A stretch of 64,000 bases of DNA from Lachnospiraceae bacterium (GCA_017427415.1 JAFRSU010000047.1:1-64000), one strand, 5' to 3'; shown: positions 39,437-48,554, numbered from the stretch's first letter. Notes: generated by a model not told the origin, from the sequence alone. A program made the numbers and translations.

Positions 39437-41107
39437 ATGCAACTTGAACAATTAACACAGTATACAGAATACCTATTAAATCTAGCATTAAAAAAATGTG
39501 GGAATATTTACGATGCAGAGGATCTCACACAGGAAACCCTGTTGGCAGCCATTTCTTACATATCAAAAGGCAACGAGATCTCGAATATCAAAACATGGTT
39601 ATGTTCTGTTATGAACCGCAGATTCAACGATATTCTAAGAGAAAAATATAATCATCCTGTTCTACATATCGGAGAAGACTTCGACATCGCAGATGATACT
39701 AATTTTATAGATAATCTTGAACAGAAAGCCGAATATGAAGAAATAAGAAAACTAGTAGCCTATCAAGCCCAAACATACAGAGATGTACTTGTAAGACATT
39801 ACTTAAAAGGTCAAAGCATTGAAATTATCTCAAAAGCGTTAGGTCTTCCTGAAGGTACTGTTAAAAGCAGATTGTATCTTGGAAGAAAATCTGTAAAGGA
39901 AGGATTTGAAAAAATGGAAAAATACAACGAACAAAGCTATGCTCCAATAAATTTGAACATTTCATATAGTGGATCCGGCGGTATAAACGGTGAACCCTAT
40001 TCACTGGTCTATAATGATGTCCTGGCACAAAATATTCTTTGGTCATCTTATGAAAAACCTGTCACCATAGAAGAAATATCTTTAGGATTAGGTGTCCCTA
40101 CAGCATATGTTGAACCCATAGTAGAAAAAATGGTATACGGTGAATTGATGGCAAAAACCGGTACAAGATATTATACAGATTTCATTATTTATACCGTCAA
40201 TGATATGAAAAAATATATTGCTGACCAGGTAAAGTTTGTAAAGACATATTTCGATATATTGTGGCATCCTATAGAGGAAGCAATTTCCACTCTTACTGCT
40301 GCTTTTTCACCCAAGCACTGGACTCTTGACTCACAAAACTCTTTAGAACTTTATACAGCTTTTAACTGTTTAGATTATGGAACTTATAAATCTATATCTG
40401 AAACATTCAACACACATCAGATATTTAAGGATAGACCTAATGGTGGCAGATGGATAGCTTTTGGACATTTATTTAAGAACGGTTATAACATTAAAGATGA
40501 TATCGAATCACAAAAATATTTATATTCCGGTGAAAGATTTGTCAAGCTTGAAAAGCTGTCCAATAACGATTCCGTTGAAATGCACGTTTATGGAATAGAA
40601 GGATTCCCATGCTGCCAATATGACCGCTCTCCTGATTATTCATTCATCCCAAATAACACAGTTATAGACGAAGCATTTTCCAGACTCTTATATATAATTT
40701 ACAATGATATCAATCCGGAATCGGCAGGACTCAATCCGGAATACATAAAAGCTGTCCCATGGCTTACAAAATGCAAAGTCCTTCGAAAAGAAAAAGATAA
40801 AGTCCGGGTTAATATACCTGTTTTATCCCAGAACGAGGGAGATATGCTTCTGGAATTGCTTCATAAAGCTCAAAATAAGATCGCTTTTTCCCTAAGAGAA
40901 CCTTTATCTAAATTTCTAAAAGGAAAAAAGAAAGAATTACCTGCACATCTTAAAAGCGTACCACTACAAAAACAATATCTCTACAGCTACAACGCTATTG
41001 TATTGGCAACAATCAGAGAAGCAATATCCAGAGGCAGAATATATGGCGAAAAATATGATGAAGAATATCAAGTTCCATGTCCTATGATTTTCATCATTGA
41101 TCACTGA
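39437..41107 (+). CDS. ECF-type sigma factor fused to a large C-terminal region
   Basis: 556 residues from the ATG at 39437 (GAGG 8 nt upstream). Residues about 1-75 are region 2 ('IYDAEDLTQETLLAAISYI', 'IKTWLCSVMNRRFNDILREK'). Residues about 105-160 are region 4 ('YRDVLVRHYLKGQSIEIIS', 'LGLPEGTVKSRLYLGRK'). The remaining 390 residues start with a probable winged helix ('TIEEISLGLGVPTAYVEPIV', EKMVYGELM) and continue into a long domain of unknown type with no membrane segment. This suggests a soluble sensory or regulatory module in cis instead of an anti-sigma factor. The 3' end overlaps the convergent kinase gene by 14 nt. Confidence 0.85.
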   Translation: MQLEQLTQYTEYLLNLALKKCGNIYDAEDLTQETLLAAISYISKGNEISNIKTWLCSVMNRRFNDILREKYNHPVLHIGEDFDIADDTNFIDNLEQKAEYEEIRKLVAYQAQTYRDVLVRHYLKGQSIEIISKALGLPEGTVKSRLYLGRKSVKEGFEKMEKYNEQSYAPINLNISYSGSGGINGEPYSLVYNDVLAQNILWSSYEKPVTIEEISLGLGVPTAYVEPIVEKMVYGELMAKTGTRYYTDFIIYTVNDMKKYIADQVKFVKTYFDILWHPIEEAISTLTAAFSPKHWTLDSQNSLELYTAFNCLDYGTYKSISETFNTHQIFKDRPNGGRWIAFGHLFKNGYNIKDDIESQKYLYSGERFVKLEKLSNNDSVEMHVYGIEGFPCCQYDRSPDYSFIPNNTVIDEAFSRLLYIIYNDINPESAGLNPEYIKAVPWLTKCKVLRKEKDKVRVNIPVLSQNEGDMLLELLHKAQNKIAFSLREPLSKFLKGKKKELPAHLKSVPLQKQYLYSYNAIVLATIREAISRGRIYGEKYDEEYQVPCPMIFIIDH

Positions 41108-42104
41108 TGACTGCGGAATCATTTCCCGCATACGGAATATCATTGATCAGACATTCCGCAGCATCTTCGATATCGTCATAGTCAAGTTCTTCACCTTCAC
41201 GGATGGCGCATTCAAATTCATCCACTATATTTTCAATCAGCACCATGTCAATGAACAGCGGCAGCTTTTCAAGCATCTCCTCCGAGAGATCGGTTTCGGT
41301 TTTGTAGCCCTTTAGTTGAAGCTCAAAACACTGCTGCATCATCACAAAACGCTTGCCAGGGTCAGGTTCCTGCCTTGTCCAGCCTTCGTTATGAAGCCAG
41401 AGATTAGCAAGGTCAAACATGTACCAGCAGTTCATGCAATTGTCAAAGTCGAATACCGTGATCGCACCGGTATCCATGTCGATATGGTAGTTGCCGTCGC
41501 TGTAATCAAAGTGAACCAGGCCGTAGCAACTTTTATCCATTGGTAATTTATGAAATTCGTCTAAGCGTTTTGCGATGGCTGATTTCAGTTCACCGTATTC
41601 TTCCGGAATAAGGCTGTCTATGTATGTCATGTTGTACTTGTCAAAGTAATCCGGACGGGGATGATCCGGCGTATATTCCTTGGACAATCTGTGAATTGCG
41701 CCGAGAGCCTTTCCGGTGTTATAAAAGTATTCGGTTAGCGGTGCATCTTCCCTATAGCGGTAACCGTTATCCGCAAGCAGCATTCCTTTCGCGTAAGCAA
41801 ACAGGCTGATATAGACTGATTTACCATCTGCTTCCACGCACTCAACCAGCTTGCCCTTAACAGACGAAATCACATCAGCCACGGGTGCACCATTTTCCGC
41901 CAGAAAACGGATAAATTCCGTTTCCGCAAGATAGTCATTTTCGCTCCGGTCTCCTGTGTCAGAGATACGAAGAATATATTCTTTTTCCCCGTTCCGGCTG
42001 ACTATCACGATCCGATTCCTGCCGCCTTCATGGCCGGAAACCGGAGTGAATATGCAATCCTCCAATGGATATAGTTTTTGAGCTTGTTCAATAATCTGTT
42101 CCAA
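41094..42104 (-). CDS. APH-fold phosphotransferase
   Basis: 336 residues. 'GLVHFDYSDGNYHID' near residue 197 is the Brenner motif (HxDxxxxN) and 'AITVFDFDNCMNCWYMFDLA' near 215 the metal-binding DFG-like motif. The N-lobe has 'EYILRISDTG' with a phosphate-anchoring region. The family includes aminoglycoside, choline and homoserine kinases; the substrate is unknown. The start is a TTG at 42104 with AGGTATCTGA upstream. The gene lies 8 nt after the CD3324-like gene. Confidence 0.85.
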   Translation of the reverse strand: MEQIIEQAQKLYPLEDCIFTPVSGHEGGRNRIVIVSRNGEKEYILRISDTGDRSENDYLAETEFIRFLAENGAPVADVISSVKGKLVECVEADGKSVYISLFAYAKGMLLADNGYRYREDAPLTEYFYNTGKALGAIHRLSKEYTPDHPRPDYFDKYNMTYIDSLIPEEYGELKSAIAKRLDEFHKLPMDKSCYGLVHFDYSDGNYHIDMDTGAITVFDFDNCMNCWYMFDLANLWLHNEGWTRQEPDPGKRFVMMQQCFELQLKGYKTETDLSEEMLEKLPLFIDMVLIENIVDEFECAIREGEELDYDDIEDAAECLINDIPYAGNDSAVISDQ

Positions 42105-42112
42105 TCAGATAC

Positions 42113-42775
42113 CTACCTTTCGTCCCCTCTTTGAAACTGCTTTCCAAAATTATTCAGATAGTAACCATATTCTTCATTTCTTACAAAAATAAAGGCGTAA
42201 TAAGCATTCTTCTTAGCTCTTTTCAGTACATTAAGATACTCTGCTCCGGTCAGTACTTTAAATCTGTGATGTTCGAAAATAATGATCAACGGAACATTAG
42301 GTAAATCCGTCATGTCTTCTATAGATTTTTCAGAATCACTTTCTTCTATCAACCGGAGTGGCATCTTTACCAGTTCAGATAAAAAGAATTCCGAAGTATC
42401 CGGCATTTCCCCGTTTCTATTCTCGAGATATATCCTAACCCATTCTTCTCCGATACCGGCTTCTGAGTACTGGCTCGCCGAACAGATCGACCAAGAATAC
42501 TCCGGAAGCTTCATCTTTTTACCATACACTATCTTTTTTACAGATTCCGGAGAAAGGTAAAATTCCTCCGACAATTCCATTATTGAAGCTCCGGCCGAAT
42601 AACGGCTGCAAATGCTTGCATTTCTTTTATTCAGTTTTTCACGATAACCGGATGCTTCTCCCCAGCCCTTTGTCTTTCCGCGCTTTGGTATGTATATTGC
42701 TTTTCCTTCCGCATACTTCTGCACTTCTTCCAAAAGGCTTGCAGGGAGAATATCCTTGGCATTTTCATACTTCAT
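42113..42775 (-). CDS. CD3324-like HTH protein with extended C-terminus
   Basis: 220 residues. Residues 1-88 resemble the CD3324 family: 'YENAKDILPASLLEEVQKYA', 'IYIPKRGKTKGWGE', 'SAGASIMELSEEFYLSPESV' and KKIVYGKK, a helix-turn-helix like that of Mor-type regulators. The C-terminal 130 residues are extra and contain an alpha/beta stretch 'VPLIIIFEHHRFKVLTGAEY' with no known match. GGAG lies 13 nt before the ATG. It may regulate or partner with the neighbouring kinase genes (inference). Confidence 0.7.
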   Translation of the reverse strand: MKYENAKDILPASLLEEVQKYAEGKAIYIPKRGKTKGWGEASGYREKLNKRNASICSRYSAGASIMELSEEFYLSPESVKKIVYGKKMKLPEYSWSICSASQYSEAGIGEEWVRIYLENRNGEMPDTSEFFLSELVKMPLRLIEESDSEKSIEDMTDLPNVPLIIIFEHHRFKVLTGAEYLNVLKRAKKNAYYAFIFVRNEEYGYYLNNFGKQFQRGDER

Positions 42776-42831
42776 ATTTTATAAAAAAATCTCCGCTTCA
42801 ATTTGATTTTCTTTAATCATGATGACAGCTA

Positions 42832-43542
42832 TTACTCTACAAGTTTGTTCATCCGGTCTTCAAGTTCGTTTATCGACCTGGTTATGGATTCACATGACTC
42901 CAGATCATCGATTGAAGCATGCCACATAAGAGTATGTATTCCCTTAAAGTATGCCATACATAGGAATCGTTCTTTAAAGTTCTCTATCTCTATATTCTTC
43001 GTCTTGGCATATTTGTAGAGCTTTTCCGGAACTAAAAGGTAAGGCTTGTTCAGATCAAGGATTGCAAAATCCATCATAAAATCCATAATCCCGGCACGTC
43101 CCCAGTCGGTACAATATGTTTTACCCACATCATCCACTATCATATTTACAAAGAAAGTGTTGTTGTTTACCAGGAATCTCCTGCCTTCGCAATAAGGGGC
43201 ATACTGTATGGCCTTGGCAAAAATCTTATCAAAATAGTCTTTCTTTAAGAATGTGGTATCAAACATCTGAGTCCAGTTATGCCAGTAACCTTCCTGGGTC
43301 TCGCTAAAGGTCTCGCGGATAAATTCCTCAAGTGTCGCAAATGGAGCTTTGTTTTCCTCGTCGAACTCTCCGTAGCCGGTCACAGAAGAAATATCCGTAC
43401 CTGCTATCTCAAATATCATATCAAAGAAATTCTCATAACTTTTTTCAAATTCCTCTACAGAAAGTTCATTGGCACATCTGCCTTTCGGGCTCATTTCAAT
43501 CCTGTCTCCAGTCAGGTTTCTTATAAAAATATCTCTATTCAT
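42832..43542 (-). CDS. Degenerate APH-like protein lacking the N-lobe
   Basis: 236 residues resembling the hygromycin-B 4-O-kinase branch of the APH family from 'SVTGYGEFDEENKAPFATLE' to the end. The usual Brenner HxDxxxxN is replaced by 'NNNTFFVNM', and 'TDWGRAGIMDFMMDFA' keeps one Asp of the next motif. The ATP-binding N-lobe of about 80 residues is missing. GAGGT precedes the ATG, so the gene is probably translated. It may be a pseudokinase or a decaying gene. Confidence 0.6.
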   Translation of the reverse strand: MNRDIFIRNLTGDRIEMSPKGRCANELSVEEFEKSYENFFDMIFEIAGTDISSVTGYGEFDEENKAPFATLEEFIRETFSETQEGYWHNWTQMFDTTFLKKDYFDKIFAKAIQYAPYCEGRRFLVNNNTFFVNMIVDDVGKTYCTDWGRAGIMDFMMDFAILDLNKPYLLVPEKLYKYAKTKNIEIENFKERFLCMAYFKGIHTLMWHASIDDLESCESITRSINELEDRMNKLVE

Positions 43543-43706
43543 AATTTTATACCTCGTTATTATCCTCTGAAATAGATTGTCTTATCTGTAAAATTACTTA
43601 GTTACATTTTGTATCAGCGCCTTTACAGGATGAATAATAACATATTAAATTACCGTTTCATAGAGACAGAATTATTATAATGAATTTTTACCTAGGCAAT
43701 CACAGG

Positions 43707-43752
43707 ATAAGACAGGGGACTTTTTCAGTGGTCTCGGACGGTTCTCTGTTTT
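43707..43752. repeat. GACAGGGGAC...GACGGTTCTCTG interspersed repeat
   Basis: 'gataagacaggggac' and 'tcggacggttctctgtttta' are the two halves of the repeat seen at 31.79 kb, here separated by 'tttttcagtggtc'. Confidence 0.6.
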
Positions 43753-43819
43753 ACATATTTAAGCAGATTCAGATTTTTCCTGGCGGATATAACCATTTCT
43801 TCGGGATACTGCATTATCT

Positions 43820-44878
43820 TTATGTATGATCCTCCAGAATCTTCAATGCTTCTTTATAATCCTGCCCGAGGATTTCCTGCACTTTTTGAAAATCATATTT
43901 CTCGTGCAGTCTTGTCTGAACTTTCAGAAATTCCTTCTTTCCGTACTTCCTGATATAAAGTGATTGGGCTTTAGCCGCGTTTGCCCCGTCATTGGACTTC
44001 GTAAAGAATCCCTTATCGCAGTTTTCAAGTTCACTACATTCGTAGCATCCGTCCATATTCTTTTCATTGCAGCACTTTACATTAGGGCATATCCTTCCTT
44101 CGGAACATGTTGCAAAAGAGCAGACGTTGTACTCTGTTCTGCAGCCCCCACACCACTCACCAAGAAAACAATGATCGCAGGACAGTCCGCAGAATGCAAC
44201 CGGATTCACACCTTTTCTGGCCAACTTGCATATCCGGTTCTTGATTCGCCTCATAGCTTCGATATGCATAATCCAGTGTCTGGAAAACGGCATCTGAATA
44301 AGGCCCTTTACATCCTTGCCGCACCAATAATCGATCAGCCAGAATGCATTTTCATCCTCGCTGACACATTTGCTTTCAATCAATTTCTGCTTTGTTTCTT
44401 CTGTAAACTTTTTCTTTAAATCTTTGTATTGTAATTGCAGAAGAATCTGATTGCTTGATTCTTTTACCGTCTTCGAATATAAGTAAAGCTCCTGTATATT
44501 CAGTTTCTTTGAAAACTTCGCTATATCTTTTCCTTCAAGTTCATTCCCGGTTGTAATGATCGGAGAGGCGATTTTTTCAAAAAACTTATCATAGAACAGT
44601 ATCTGCTCATCCCCTGCGATCATTTCATGTGCCACAATATCCTCAATCCGGAATATATGCCAAATGGAATAGGCAAGTGTCTTGCAGTGATATCCAGCAG
44701 CTCCCGGAAAAGGCATCAGAGAAAATGCCTCGTCCGGATATGTTTCCGCAATCTGTGTTATCTGGACAAACATCTCTTCCCGGAATTCTATGAGCTTCTT
44801 TATTGCCTCTTTGAATGATGCTTCTTTTGCCAGAAGCGTCTGTATTTCTTTATTCTTATATGCCCAGTCCTTATCCAC
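43820..44878 (-). CDS. DinB-like / DUF3795 fusion protein
   Basis: 352 residues. Residues about 1-210 form a DinB-like four-helix bundle with metal-ligand type histidines ('TLAYSIWHIFRIEDIVAHEM' near 68, 'FSRHWIMHIEAMRRIK' near 200). Residues about 225-300 are cysteine-rich ('AFCGLSCDHCFLGEWCGGC', 'CSFATCSEGRICPNVKC', CYECSELENCDKG) and match the DUF3795 zinc-binding type. Many DinB proteins are thiol-dependent transferases; the DUF3795 role is unknown. The start is a GTG at 44878 with GGAG 10 nt upstream. Confidence 0.8.
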   Translation of the reverse strand: MDKDWAYKNKEIQTLLAKEASFKEAIKKLIEFREEMFVQITQIAETYPDEAFSLMPFPGAAGYHCKTLAYSIWHIFRIEDIVAHEMIAGDEQILFYDKFFEKIASPIITTGNELEGKDIAKFSKKLNIQELYLYSKTVKESSNQILLQLQYKDLKKKFTEETKQKLIESKCVSEDENAFWLIDYWCGKDVKGLIQMPFSRHWIMHIEAMRRIKNRICKLARKGVNPVAFCGLSCDHCFLGEWCGGCRTEYNVCSFATCSEGRICPNVKCCNEKNMDGCYECSELENCDKGFFTKSNDGANAAKAQSLYIRKYGKKEFLKVQTRLHEKYDFQKVQEILGQDYKEALKILEDHT

Positions 44879-44926
44879 GAATGAAACACTCCTTCTACAA
44901 ATACTCTTTATGAAATCTTTTCATCT

Positions 44927-44955
44927 GTAAGCCAGAGAACCGTCCCTGTCTTATT
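44927..44955. repeat. GAACCGTCCCTGTCTTA interspersed repeat
   Basis: 'agagaaccgtccctgtctta' is the core of the 31.79 kb repeat. It overlaps the last codons of the downstream gene at 44951. Confidence 0.6.
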
Positions 44956-45823
44956 CCCGCGCCAAATATGCATAAAGCGTTACCCACTTGTTCTCTTCTC
45001 CGACATTTCCGACCTTGAATGCCGGTACACTTTTGGATGCAGTCAACACATATCTGCCATTCTCCAGTCTGTGTTGATCCAGCACTCTGTACCCGGCCTG
45101 CATGGCTTCCGAATCAGGTGTACATCCCAACACATGCAGTGCATATATAATCTGGTGAGCTCCGATTTTAATCGGATCCGGCGGGTAGAATGTCCCTAAC
45201 ATAACGTCTACCATGGGCGTTTTCATATCGTCTGTTCGGTAGAAAATGTTTCTTTTTGTAAAATAATGTACCAAGATGTCAACACATTCAGGTTTGTACC
45301 CTTTAAGTGAAAGCTCCGCGACCAGCAAAAGGTATTCCACTGTCAGACGCGCACAGCTTTTATGAGGTTTATTTGGATTATTGATCTTCTTGTTGGTACT
45401 GATACACCTGAATCCGCCGTCTTCCTGAATCAGTCTGAGAACACTTTCAATCTCGTTTTTTATAACATCTACCTGACCATATCCCAGTTTAACCAGGTTC
45501 CTTAGCAAAAGCGGCTCGCCGCACAACATTTTAAAGTCTGTGTTTTCAATCAGTCTGAACACCTCGCTATCGATATCCTTTCCGATATCGTCCCTTGTCA
45601 GCCCCCATTCGGCAAAGCCAAGGATCGCATCATACTTGTCCCAGTTTTTTTCTTTACCGATTTTTTTAAGTCCGCGCTCGTATACTTTGCTGCCAAACAG
45701 TTCTTTTTTACACGCAATTACTTTTTCATTATCCTCCGGATAATGCTCATACTCCTTCAGAGTTCTGAGCTTTACCTCCGGATTTTTATCTTCCAAAAGC
45801 CAATCCAAAACGGTTCGGTCCAT
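44951..45823 (-). CDS. Alpha-toroid-like protein of unknown function
   Basis: 290 residues, helical, with repeats reminiscent of prenyltransferase/squalene-cyclase alpha-alpha barrels ('LRLIQEDGGFRCISTNKK', 'VEYLLLVAELSLKGYKPE', 'VLDQHRLENGRYVL'). Family members are sometimes named NifH in databases although no nucleotide-binding P-loop is visible here. No catalytic DxDD or zinc site is seen. GGAGGG precedes the ATG. It is probably co-transcribed with the AraC-type gene 18 nt upstream. Confidence 0.6.
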   Translation of the reverse strand: MDRTVLDWLLEDKNPEVKLRTLKEYEHYPEDNEKVIACKKELFGSKVYERGLKKIGKEKNWDKYDAILGFAEWGLTRDDIGKDIDSEVFRLIENTDFKMLCGEPLLLRNLVKLGYGQVDVIKNEIESVLRLIQEDGGFRCISTNKKINNPNKPHKSCARLTVEYLLLVAELSLKGYKPECVDILVHYFTKRNIFYRTDDMKTPMVDVMLGTFYPPDPIKIGAHQIIYALHVLGCTPDSEAMQAGYRVLDQHRLENGRYVLTASKSVPAFKVGNVGEENKWVTLYAYLARE

Positions 45824-45841
45824 TCTTCCCGCCCTCCCTGC

Positions 45842-46726
45842 TTACTTCTTCTTTACAGGAATCCAGATTGCAGCGTGATAATCCGGAGCACCCGGGTCTC
45901 CGTCTCCGTACCACTCAATGTTTACCCTGCCCGGAAACTCAAAGTCAGGGTTACCCGGCAGCCACTCTTTCCAGATTTTTGTGTTTACATCCTGAAGTGC
46001 TTTAGGACAAGGACCGTTACAATCAAAAATCGCCCAATCAAAATCCGGAAGCTCATATACGGTCATGCCCTCCGGGACATTGCCGCCCTTGTAAATACCT
46101 GCAACGATATAGCTGAACCTACCGTCACCGACATCATCCACGCAGACCCCGTATTCACCGATGTTGTTATCTACGATTGCTTTTTCAATAGCCGTTGTCG
46201 GTGCATTACCACTCCAGACGTTGTCCGCATATTTTTCTCTGATCTCATCCCAAAACTTTGGAATCTCTACATAAGAAGTCTCTCCGTCAAATACCCTTGC
46301 AAACCCGATCACCTTAAAGCCGGCCATAGTCTTAATCTTATAATCCATCTGATTACCTCCGCGAATAGAAATTTCGATTTTCAGAGGAAGAAATGCTTTG
46401 ATTGGTGCGCCTTCCCGCACCTGGGAAGGGCTTACGCCATGAAAACGCGAAAAGGCTTTTGTGAAGCTCTCGGGCGTTTCATAGCAGTAACGGAACGCAA
46501 TATCGATTATTTTTTCATCTTTTTTCTGAAGGTCCAATGCCGCCTTGTACAGCCTGCGGTTCCTGATATATTCACCCAGTCCGTACCCGGTCATCAGCGA
46601 GAATCCCTTCTGAAAGAAGAATGATGACATAAAGACCTGTTCGGCAACATCCTGCGCACTGATGTTATCTTCCAGATGCTCTTCCATGTAATCGATTGCC
46701 TTCCGAATACTGGTAAGCCACTCCAT
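45842..46726 (-). CDS. AraC-family regulator with GyrI-like effector-binding domain
   Basis: 294 residues. The N-terminal pair of helix-turn-helices at about 5-105 contains 'ISAQDVAEQVFMSSFFFQKG' and 'IIDIAFRYCYETPESFTKAF', then the AraC end 'FHGVSPSQVR'. The C-terminal GyrI-like/BacR domain (about 125-294) starts 'YKIKTMAGFKVIGFARVF' and has 'GVCVDDVGDGRFSYIVAGI' and 'DWAIFDCNGPCPKALQDVN'. Such proteins sense small amphiphilic or cationic molecules. AAGGAG precedes the ATG. Confidence 0.9.
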   Translation of the reverse strand: MEWLTSIRKAIDYMEEHLEDNISAQDVAEQVFMSSFFFQKGFSLMTGYGLGEYIRNRRLYKAALDLQKKDEKIIDIAFRYCYETPESFTKAFSRFHGVSPSQVREGAPIKAFLPLKIEISIRGGNQMDYKIKTMAGFKVIGFARVFDGETSYVEIPKFWDEIREKYADNVWSGNAPTTAIEKAIVDNNIGEYGVCVDDVGDGRFSYIVAGIYKGGNVPEGMTVYELPDFDWAIFDCNGPCPKALQDVNTKIWKEWLPGNPDFEFPGRVNIEWYGDGDPGAPDYHAAIWIPVKKK

Positions 46727-46863
46727 TTGTCACACTCCTTCTCTTTGATGATTTTATTTTACACGAAGGTTAAAAAGAAATCCTGTCAATTTATGTTCCT
46801 TTTTGTCTGGAGAATTCTAAACATACCGTCTCAACGTCGTTTCCTTGGGGTAAAAAATTTATA

Positions 46864-47163
46864 TTATATTGCATGGGATAATAATTTTGCAATTCTCTGA
46901 GCCACCTTATCGGCTTCTTCGGTCCCGTGCTCTGTTCTTCCCTGTCTGCTCTCGTAATATGAATCAATTAGCTCGCCAGCCTCATCAATGGTTATTTCTC
47001 CATCAATGTTTTTCCTGGCTGTAGCATAGAGGTATTCGGATGTTTTTAATCCGTCCACATCCTGAAGTCCTATTGCGGCAGACCATGCCTGACCCATCTC
47101 CTTCCTTGAAGGAGGCAGATTTTTTATATATTCCTCAAAAGGATCCTTTTTTATATCATCCAT
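46864..47163 (-). pseudogene. Truncated Fic protein: only the N-terminal inhibitory/VbhA-like part remains
   Basis: About 99 residues. The sequence 'AWSAAIGLQDVDGLKTSEYL', 'ENIDGEIT'-like 'ARKNIDGEITIDEAGELID' and 'EEADKVAQRIAKLLS' matches the N-terminus of Fic-domain proteins. In intact members it continues into 'AFSFSPxxYxxIH' and the HPFxxGNGR AMP-transferase motif. Here it ends with HAI and a stop, and no Fic core follows. It may be a decayed gene or a free antitoxin-like peptide. The ATG at 47163 is preferred; a GTG at 47172 lies too close to AAAGG. Confidence 0.65.
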
Positions 47164-48535
47164 CCGCTTCACCGCCTTTCGAGTCTTTAATCTGATAGTA
47201 ATCCTTCATCTTCACATTCAGTTTCACATAGAAATCTGCTTTTCGGTTGCTCACGCGTTCTAAAAGCACGCAACTTTCGACGTGCTCAGTCCACGGGAAC
47301 ATATCTACCGGTGTTATCTTTTTCACCTTGTACTTTTTCTTTATAAATGCCTTAAGGTCCCTTGCCAAGGTCTCGGGATTGCATGACACATATACTATAT
47401 GCTCTATCCCGGCATTCGCTGCCGCATTTATAAATGCATCCGTAGAACCGCTTCTGGGCGGATCCATAATAAGTACGTAGTCTTTGGCGTTTTCCTTTAT
47501 CTTATTCTGGTATTCCTGCATCCATGCGGTTGCATCAGCTTTAACGAACTCTATATTTTTTATCCCGTTTTTCTTTGCGTTTTGTATGGCATCCTTTACT
47601 GCGGAAGCATTAAGTTCTATACCGATGACTTTTTCAGCTTTATCCGCCATCCCCATACCTATTGTACCTGTACCGCAGTATGTGTCTATAATCATCGGTG
47701 ATGCATTGTTTTCAAAAGCATATTCGATTGCTTTTTTATACAGTTTCTCCGTCTGATAAGGATTTACCTGATAAAATGAATCCGGTGAGATCCTAAACTT
47801 TAGTCCCATCATTTCATCTTCTATAAATCCCGGACCGTAGCATACGATATTTCTGTCTCCCAATACCATACTGGTACGCTTATCGTTTATATTCTGTACT
47901 ATGGTGGTTATCTCAGGGAATTTTGTTCTTACGGCTTTTATAAAATTGTTTTTTCCGGGAAAAGGTACAGATACCGTGACCAATACAAGCATGATCTGTA
48001 GGTTACCTGTATCATTACCTTTTGTATTGTTTATGTCCGCACCTTTATCCCCTTTAGTATCGTTTGAACAATTACCTTTACTACCAATATGGCCGACCCT
48101 TACAAGTACATGCCTCAGCCAGCCTGTACCTCTGTCCTCATCATATACCTTGTATTTAAATGAAGGGAGCAACCTGTATACTTCTTCTATGATCTCATCG
48201 GCTTTTTTATCTTCCAGCATGCAGCCCTTTACCGATACTACTCTGTGGCTTTTTTCGCTGTATATACCTCTTACTGGCTTACCGCCGGCATCCAAGGCAA
48301 ATACAGAATGAACCTTATTTCTGTAATAATAAGGCTGCTCAGTACCTATTATCTTTTCAATCTTTATACCTTGAGAAGATGCTATATCCTTCAGGTACTT
48401 AGATACATTCTGTTGCTTTATATCCAGCTGTTCTTCGTATGTTTTATTGATATAGCTGCAGCCGCCGCATTTCGCAAAGTACGGGCACTTACCCTGTTCT
48501 TTATTATTTTTCGAATTATTCATTGCTGTTTTCAT
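47156..48535 (-). CDS. rlmD: 23S rRNA (uracil-5-)-methyltransferase, RlmD/RumA type
   Basis: 459 residues. The N-terminal iron-sulfur cysteines are in 'CPYFAKCGGCSY'. The SAM-binding motif 'IIDTYCGTGTIGMGMADKAE' lies near residue 278. The catalytic region 'LIMDPPRSGS' and the nucleophile motif 'YVSCNPETLARDL' are present. It methylates C5 of a uridine in 23S rRNA (or another TrmA-type site). Near residues 155-180 a low-complexity insertion ('GSKGNCSNDTKGDKGADINN'...) interrupts the catalytic domain; this is not typical. There is no N-terminal TRAM domain. Confidence 0.88.
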   Translation of the reverse strand: MKTAMNNSKNNKEQGKCPYFAKCGGCSYINKTYEEQLDIKQQNVSKYLKDIASSQGIKIEKIIGTEQPYYYRNKVHSVFALDAGGKPVRGIYSEKSHRVVSVKGCMLEDKKADEIIEEVYRLLPSFKYKVYDEDRGTGWLRHVLVRVGHIGSKGNCSNDTKGDKGADINNTKGNDTGNLQIMLVLVTVSVPFPGKNNFIKAVRTKFPEITTIVQNINDKRTSMVLGDRNIVCYGPGFIEDEMMGLKFRISPDSFYQVNPYQTEKLYKKAIEYAFENNASPMIIDTYCGTGTIGMGMADKAEKVIGIELNASAVKDAIQNAKKNGIKNIEFVKADATAWMQEYQNKIKENAKDYVLIMDPPRSGSTDAFINAAANAGIEHIVYVSCNPETLARDLKAFIKKKYKVKKITPVDMFPWTEHVESCVLLERVSNRKADFYVKLNVKMKDYYQIKDSKGGEADG

Positions 48536-48554
48536 ATCTGCATACCACCTGATA

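Noticed and set aside
44951..45823. Nitrogenase iron protein NifH, a label sometimes given to this family
   Set aside because: There is no P-loop or cluster cysteine; the protein is helical and alpha-toroid-like.
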